Source: Haliotis asinina
Lineage: Eukaryota; Mollusca; Gastropoda; Lepetellida; Haliotidae
Reading direction: 5' to 3'
NCBI RefSeq assembly: GCF_037392515.1
Contig: NC_090280.1
Location: forward strand, 61,579,504-61,643,503
Length of the DNA: 64,000 nucleotides
The notes beneath the pieces are model-generated. The model was given only the letters and a program-made list of their open reading frames with translations, ran no database searches and was not told where the DNA came from. Position 1 is the first letter of the stretch. Each line of letters begins with the position of its first letter. The position numbers and the translations under genes were made by a program. This document shows, piece by piece, positions 59,101-64,000 of the stretch.

Positions 59101-60229
59101 GTGCATCATCCAATGAAACAACGCCTTCGATGATGTCATCTTTTGCTTCTTTGTCGTCAATTTCCGAAGATGGGGCCTTCGAAGAGAAAAGTTAGTTGTT
59201 TGTGAGAATCTTTTGGGGGAATGACTTTAGTTTTATACCGCTTTTATCAATATCACTGCTGGGGACATCAGAGAGAATTGAGTGAATGAGGGATTACAAA
59301 CATGAATATTTCAGAGAGAATATATCCTCATTATCCTTTGTTATAGCAACCCCTTCCCCATTTCCTTTAGCATGATGAAATTATGTGCATTTGGATGTCT
59401 CATAGGTCACCAGGTATACAGAGGTTAATTTATACTCTTACAAGAGAGGCATTCATTTTGGTTTCTGTGGTGGGAGGTGGGAAGACCTTTCAGATGTAGT
59501 TTGTTTACAATTATGTCCAGAATGACGTTGTTTGCGCCTGTTAAGGGAATAGTTTGTTTTCGGAAACGTCAAAAGTTTGTGAAAAGGACCAAATTATCTG
59601 ATTGTGCTCAGTTAAACGTGTGTTGGATACAGAAAGGAAAACTGTTCTAAAAGAACACATCCCATTGTATACTAATACAAATATTGCTCTCGTACTCATT
59701 TGGCTATGCGATTCAAACAAAAATCATTACAAACAATTTAGTTGCAGATCGGACATTTGTATTAGCTTCCAACCTTATGAAAGTCCTCAATATGCACTTG
59801 CTTACCTGTTATTATCCCGTATTCTTATGTCCTACATGCAATATATTTACAACAACGTGTGTGTGTGTTTCAGTGGACTGATGTGCGGTTTCTCCATTTG
59901 TTTCAGGACATCCGGCTCTATGCGAGAAGAGCCTTTTGGTTCTTAGCGAGCAGCAGCCGTGGTCAGAGTGGCAAAAGACAGCCATAGAACTCGGGATGAC
60001 CTTGACCCAAGTGGAGAGAATCTCAGAGGAAGCCAGTGGTCGTCACATCAGCCCTGCCTTCAGAATGTTACACAGGTGGATCGCTACCAACAGTGGCAAA
60101 TCAGATAGTGATCTCATCAATGACCTCGCTTGTGCCTTTCGTGAGTTCTCCCGGAACGATCTAGCGGATGTTTTGATGGTGGCTGAAAAAGATCGACTTC
60201 CCCTTCGGAGAAGAGATTTCCTGAACTGA
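50433..60229 (+). CDS. ZU5-UPA-death domain protein, paralog 2 (9 exons, 670 aa)
   Basis: My exon model: 50433-50470, 51216-51284, 52569-52810, 54310-54410, 55311-55490, 57315-57598, 58048-58192, 58560-59190 and 59907-60229. All introns are GT-AG, the frame is kept and the coding sum is 2013 nt. The ATG has a good context (AAAATGG). Layout: a ZU5-like region (about 75-160), with I-Y-E-V-H-S and G-E-M-Y-D-F-Y; a second ZU5 (about 170-290), with E-F-V-S-D-K-D and F-P-K-G-A-V; G-F-S at 302-304, where paralog 1 has H-F-S; a UPA-like region (about 306-450), with R-D-I-P-V-A-D-R-E-R-I; a very Ser-rich linker (about 455-560); and a death domain (about 570-655), with Q-P-W-S-E-W. No membrane segment is seen. 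It is probably a cytosolic adaptor of an apoptosis or innate-immune type. Exon borders mostly match paralog 1, but there are two extra introns, after exons 3 and 7. Confidence 0.87.
50795..51030 (-). mobile_element. Inverted LINE 3' UTR, in intron 1 of paralog 2
   Basis: The reverse complement shows CGTCACGATATGGCC and CCGATGTGACGTTAAATATA, with upstream 3'-UTR blocks. Confidence 0.75.
51325..51475 (+). mobile_element. SINE family A, in intron 2 of paralog 2
   Basis: TGTAACCTAGTGGTTAAAG head with a shortened anticodon-arm region, GGGTTCGATTCCCCACGTGG box B, and a CGGCGTAAAACTAAACTCATC end. Confidence 0.8.
52130..52392 (+). mobile_element. SINE family B, near full length, in intron 2 of paralog 2
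   Basis: From GCGTGAAGGTCCCGGGGTAG to CTCTCTCACTCACTC. One of the two best-preserved family-B copies, with the one at 1640-1915. Confidence 0.85.
52811..53213. repeat. (AGT)n/(AGC)n trinucleotide tract, about 400 bp
   Basis: Alternating blocks of AGT and AGC, with a few TGT triplets. It starts at the donor GT of intron 3 of paralog 2 (CCAG followed by GTAGTAGTAG). Translated in the exon frame it would give a poly-Ser run, but homology with paralog 1 and the clean GT-AG join to 54310 indicate that it is intronic. Confidence 0.95.
53225..53450 (+). mobile_element. SINE family B, in intron 3 of paralog 2
   Basis: TTTCAGCAACCCATGCTTGTC head region, GTATCCCAGTTGCGTAGATC middle, and an AAAACTAAACTCACTCG tail. 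Confidence 0.75.
53745..53930 (+). mobile_element. SINE family A, best full-length copy (tRNA-derived)
   Basis: The head is tRNA-like, with pol III box A TAGCCTAGTGG at 53759-53769 and box B GGGTTCGATTCC at 53801-53812. A GAAGCCCATTTCTGG body follows, then the GATATTGCTGGAATATTGC tail shared with family B, then six CACT units. It is the reference for this family in the window, and it lies in intron 3 of paralog 2. Confidence 0.92.
54040..54215 (+). mobile_element. SINE family A, in intron 3 of paralog 2
   Basis: TAGACCAGTGGTTAAAGCG head, CGATCGATTCCCCGCATGGG box-B region, and an ACTCACTCACTCACTAAC tail. Only about 110 bp separate it from the copy before. Confidence 0.85.
54415..54500 (+). 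mobile_element. SINE family B fragment next to the intron-4 donor
   Basis: GAGATCGATGTTCGTGCC and TTATTTACAGACCGCTGCC. It begins within a few bases of the donor at 54411. Confidence 0.6.
55630..56600 (+). mobile_element. Degenerate LINE (second family), in intron 5 of paralog 2
   Basis: Broken frames resemble RT thumb and C-terminal ORF2 sequence: a Y-M-Y-L-G-V-T-F motif near 55750, and R-T-C-N-H-N-L-P near 56420, as in the C-terminal region before the Cys-rich end. Many stops. Probably the same family as 1-870, and distinct from the I/Nimb-type LINE. Confidence 0.7.
56800..56950 (+). mobile_element. SINE family A, worn, in intron 5 of paralog 2
   Basis: AGCTCGTCACGCCGAAGACC, GGTGCTCACCGCCGTAATATTG and an AACTCAATCACTCAC tail. 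Confidence 0.7.
57715..57850 (+). mobile_element. SINE family B, 3' half, in intron 6 of paralog 2
   Basis: CTTGCATGTCATCGCAC, CTCGATTATTCACAGACCG and a lost tail. Confidence 0.6.
58205..58335 (-). mobile_element. SINE family A, inverted, in intron 7 of paralog 2
   Basis: CTGAGTGAGTGGGTGAG tail, CCGCTTTTAGCAATATTCC block and CATTGTACCCATGTGAG. The tRNA-like head is decayed. Confidence 0.75.
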
Positions 60230-60510
60230 GATCATCTCACAAGCCACAAGAAGATATAACATTACGCCTAAGAAAACCGTCATACGCACTCATCGAAGGG
60301 AAGGGCAATAGTCGTGTCTCCGAGGCGAACCTACAGTCCGTTTGATTCTATGTGAGACCGATGAATTGATCACCAAGACAAAATCTGTATTAACTGCACA
60401 GCCAGGGAATATGTGGGCATCCTTGTCTACTTTCTTCTTCATACATTGGTATTATAAAAGCAGTAGTTCATGCAGCTAGAAAATGACCTTTACACATCAT
60501 TTGTTAAAAC

Positions 60511-60516
60511 AATAAA
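60511..60516 (+). terminator. Polyadenylation signal of paralog 2
   Basis: AATAAA about 280 bp after the stop codon of paralog 2; a second one lies near 60755. Plausible, but not proven to be used. Confidence 0.45.
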
Positions 60517-61111
60517 GCAAGGAAGGTCTCATGCTGACTTAATCAGTTTAGCATAGTCTATTGCAGATACAACTTCTACAATTGTTATTTCATAAGACAG
60601 TTTATCATTTACACAATCAGTATAACGGTCAAACCTATTTAACCATCCAGATCCTGGTCATCACGTTATACTGGATTTTATACAGGATACAGATAAATCT
60701 TTAAAATATGTTATGTTTCTGGTAAAACGTTACTCTTATCAGATCGTCAAGACGAATAAAGTTTTACATATTATTGATTAAATAAATATTGATGACATAG
60801 AGGATCTTTAGCTACAATGTCAAAACTCATTACATCTGTGTTAACTTTTTTTTTTAATGAATGGAACAGCCTACTAATCACGCATGCAACCAACCATAAC
60901 AGTGTCGTTTTCACGGGTCTGCTGAGAAACGTGGAAGTGCATTCGTGTGATTCTTCTTCAACATAGTAGTGTTCCATATCTGGAACCGGGATCTGTAAAT
61001 GGTCCCACTCTGGTCATCTGACACAATAGTGATATTCATCCTCATCCAGATTTTTCAAAACAGCATCTCCTCTTAAATGCAATCCTCAAGTAAACGGAAT
61101 GACATAAAAGA
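60517..61111. other. Unassigned sequence downstream of paralog 2
   Basis: Nothing recognised. It may contain the 3' UTR of the putative minus-strand gene that follows. Confidence 0.35.
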
Positions 61112-61319
61112 TCAATCTTTCTTGCGTTTGACCTGCACTGGCTGGAAATGTGGTTCATTTCTAAAGATAATTACGTATTCTTCAGACGTGACGATATCAC
61201 TCACGACAGTGCTTGAATATATTGTTTTTAAAGCAGCAGAAATATCCATTACAGATTTCCATTTGTATCCAGGCGTAGATCCTGCCCTGAATGTCAGAAT
61301 AACTTTTTTGACTGGCATT
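61112..61319 (-). CDS. Putative terminal exon of an unknown minus-strand gene
   Basis: On the minus strand an acceptor-like CTTACAG precedes an open frame of about 69 codons ending in a stop at 61112-61114. The peptide has balanced composition, with charged and hydrophobic residues alternating (for example V-I-L-T-F-R, Y-K-W-K, Y-V-I-I-F-R), and a basic K-R-K-K-D end. I do not recognise the family, and upstream exons would lie at higher coordinates. It could be chance. Confidence 0.3.
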
Positions 61320-61342
61320 CTGTAAGTTTCACGACTATTTCT

Positions 61343-61450
61343 ATGTATAGACAACTTCTTTGTTCTGTATAGGCAACGTTTCGACAGATTAAACATTCGT
61401 TGTCAAGCAAACGTCAAAACGTCGCCTACACAGAATAAAGAAGGTGTATA
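61343..61450. repeat. Imperfect inverted repeat, MITE-like
   Basis: The left arm ACAACTTCTTTGTTCTGTAT plus AGGCAACGTTTCGAC pairs with the right arm GTCGCCTACACAGAATAAAG plus AAGG, across a loop of about 30 bp. Relatives lie at 31085-31165 and 62235-62310. Confidence 0.6.
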
Positions 61451-61892
61451 TCATTAAAACTAGTCCTCATTCTTCAATGTCAAAATGGTAACGTTTACAA
61501 ATGGTCCGGTGATTCAAACATTCAGTGTTGTTCAGTACAAGCTTGAAGTCCTGAGCTTGTCCAAAATGTCAGAATGCTAATGAAAAGACAATCAACAAGT
61601 ATACTGACTCGTACAAATTTCATTTCATCAACTCACATTGGACAAAGAAATCAATTCACAGTTTGCCACGTTCTCAAAATTTTAGTTGGGAGACATAAAT
61701 TCAATTAACTGTGATCTGAAGATCACTTGTGAAACCCCTTAGTAGCTCCGGTTTTCTTTTTTTAAAAAAAACATGATTTGCAATAATCTGAAGAAAAAAC
61801 GAGAAATGTGAAGTTGAGTATGAGTGTCCATTATGGACTTGTGGAGAAAAACATCTGTTCACTTTAAACTCGTATATTTGTTAGGAATCCAC

Positions 61893-62050
61893 CGAGTGAG
61901 CGAGTTCGGTTTATTTTTACGCTGCTTTAACAAAATTTCAACAACATTAGGACAGGAAACGCCGTAAATGGGCTTCACATATTGTACTCATATGGGGAAC
62001 TGAACACGGGTTGTTGACAAGAGCAAATGCCTGAATTCACCCAGATATGT
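61893..62050 (-). mobile_element. SINE family A, inverted
   Basis: CCGAGTGAGCGAGTTCGG tail, ATTGTACTCATATGGGG, and a worn head. Confidence 0.7.
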
Positions 62051-62234
62051 AGATGGAGGAGAAACGTGACACAACCTAACTCCTTGCATAGCTCTTGGTG
62101 AACTCAAGTGAAGAGATGTAATTAAACACAGACTGATATTCAAACAACCTATGCTTGGCCTATCCACACACTATATGGTCTAATTGTGTCTATTGGTGAA
62201 GATGTCTTTCGTGAATCCATTATGATTAGTTTCG

Positions 62235-62310
62235 GTGTAGGTGCTAACGCCATTATCAAGCAAGCAAGCTGTCAAAAGTGTAAGCATCTACACAGAAACT
62301 GAAGAAGTTA
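62235..62310. repeat. Dispersed TTATCAAGCAAGCAAGC repeat
   Basis: The reverse complement carries the CTTCTTCAGTTTCTGTGTAG and GCTTGATAATGGCG blocks seen in the inverted repeat at 61343-61450. Confidence 0.4.
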
Positions 62311-63286
62311 CCATAATTTTTCAGGGGATTTAATTGACAGTTGCTTGTTTCTTCTTTCACACCACTGACAACTGCATTAAATAACTGAATCTGGACAAGA
62401 CAAATAAGTGACTTCAATGAGCAGTTATCACTGTCAGGTATAACAACACGATATCAACCAAGACATCAATATTTCCACTGATTCATGTGTTAGCGGGCTT
62501 TGGTTAAAGGAGAGAACTGTCAGTGCCCTGTACCCAAAAAACTATCAACGATCTTGCAACAATCGTGCCAACTGAAAATATATACAATTCATATCTACAA
62601 CATATGAAAAACATTTCAACAAGTCACATCCACTGAGTAGAAATATGGCAAAATGGTTTGTAAAGTGTAAAATGTAGCAATACAGCACTAAGTGTCATTG
62701 ACAAACAAACAAACTGCCCTATACATCAAGGACTTCCGGGAGCTATCTCAGAAGTTAGAATATCTTGCAGTCTTCCCAGGTCCAAGATAGGAGGAAACAA
62801 ACATCATTTTTCATGTAATGCATATCTACCACACTGTCATCACAATGATGACACCATGATGACTTCATTCATTCGACTGTGGGCAACAAAACCTTGGCAT
62901 CCACCTTGGAATGTCTTGTTGAGTGGACGGCGGGTTTCACAGATTCTGAATTTGGATCAAGGTACGACAGCAAATGTTTCCATGGTAATGATCTCATCCT
63001 CGCTGAAGTATAATAAAGGATGATGTATATTGTTGGTGTACCTGGTCACTCTCTCTGGTCACCATCACTCTCTTGCAAGTCTCAATTTGCAATCAAACAG
63101 ACTTTGAGTACTGGAGTTTGTTTATATTTAAGTATGGCATGTTCAACAGTATTCCAGATTATTAATGTGAACAGCAAACCCAAACCATGGTGCATCACAC
63201 CAGCCAACTGTGCCCTCATACAGATTCTGAAGTATTTCTTACAACAAAGATTACTGAGCCTTACCTATTTTTCCATGTTTACTTGT
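62311..63286. other. Unassigned sequence
   Basis: No gene or repeat recognised. The short frames have no family signals. Confidence 0.4.
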
Positions 63287-63430
63287 TGAGTGAGTAAACA
63301 TAGTTTACTGCTGCTTTTAGCAGCACTGCAGAAATATCCTTGCAGGGGACACCAGAAATGGACCTTACACATTGTGCCCATATGGGAAATCAAATCCAGG
63401 TCTATGGTGGAGAGTGCCAATGCTTTAAAC
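63287..63430 (-). mobile_element. SINE family A, inverted
   Basis: GAGTGAGTAAACATAGTTTAC tail region, GGGGACACCAGAAATGGAC and a TTGTGCCCATATGGGAAATC body. Confidence 0.7.
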
Positions 63431-64000
63431 AGAAAGCTAGTAAACCAGCTCTTTGAACAAGGTCATGGCAGGATATCACTTGTTTTACAGAAATAAGCAC
63501 ACAAGAAGTCATTGAATGTAACACATATTTAAACAAATTCCTTTGTAAATTAAAGGCAGACTAACATTTACATGCTGCTTTCATTAACATGGGACTGGGT
63601 ACAGAAATCACCTGAGATGATAGAAGACATTAACCTTGACCCCATGCTTTTCCCTGACCTTGAGATGAACCAATATTATGCTGCCACAGAGATGTATTGT
63701 ATATTGCCATCCATAATTTGACCCCATTTTTAAAAGGACCCTTTTGAAGAAACACTCAAAATGAAGTTAGCAGAACACACTGGGTCTGTGAGCACACATT
63801 TTTGAGTAATTGCAAAGAAAAGCCAAAATGTTGTCAGTGGTTGTTTATAGCCAGCTGAAAAAGACAAGAAATGTTATACCTTGTGCAATGTATCACCTTC
63901 TCTACATCCCAATATAGATGGCAATACACAATACATTAGAGACCATTCCTGATATGACATGGATGAATTACACTGTGGAATGCTGATGTGTATTTACACA
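63431..64000. other. Unassigned sequence to the window edge
   Basis: Nothing recognised. Confidence 0.4.

Noticed and set aside
1-64000. Retrovirus-like, LTR or Polinton elements
   Set aside because: No LTR pairs, protease or integrase motifs, capsid or envelope frames, or protein-primed polymerase were seen. The RT sequences present belong to LINEs.

Overview
The window is eukaryotic, repeat-rich and AT-rich, and most probably from a marine gastropod. An abalone (Haliotis) is my best guess, based on two abundant SINE families and a LINE that all end in (ACTC)n tails; this rests on recall of mollusc repeats, not on a search. I see no bacterial genes, rRNA, working tRNA or CRISPR.

Left part (1-4640): LINE debris, one SINE, and a fragment of the spacer repeat seen again further right. 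Centre-left (4640-29640): a tandem array of three intronless minus-strand genes for 356-residue Cys-loop ligand-gated ion channel subunits (5094-6164, 20295-21365, 27577-28647), separated by long duplicated spacers. The two complete spacers are nearly identical by eye, except that the first gained a 6-kb LINE (7230-13220) and a 1.2-kb mariner (16770-17957). The matching empty sites survive in the second spacer (22420-22432 and near 25320). Sequence differences suggest that the middle receptor gene is a chimera: its ligand-binding half is of gene-1 type, and its channel half and 3' flank are of gene-3 type, with the switch inside the M1-coding stretch. A fourth, degenerate receptor copy lies in the opposite orientation at 32925-33765.

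Middle (29640-38430): degenerate minisatellites, SINEs, 5'-truncated LINE 3' ends and a perfect 50-bp tandem repeat. No intact gene was recognised here.

Right part (38436-60229): two tandem, paralogous, multi-exon plus-strand genes. I assembled the exon models by hand; both keep an open frame through every junction (688 and 670 residues). Each predicts a cytosolic protein with a ZU5-like region, a second ZU5, a UPA-like region, a Ser-rich linker and a C-terminal death domain. This is the module order of PIDD and ankyrin C-termini and of UNC5 tails, but without LRRs, ankyrin repeats or a receptor ectodomain. Paralog 1 has an H-F-S triad where PIDD-type proteins self-cleave; paralog 2 has G-F-S. 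A 400-bp (AGT/AGC)n tract begins exactly at a splice donor of paralog 2. To the right lie a polyadenylation signal, a possible terminal exon of a minus-strand gene (61112-61319) and more repeats.
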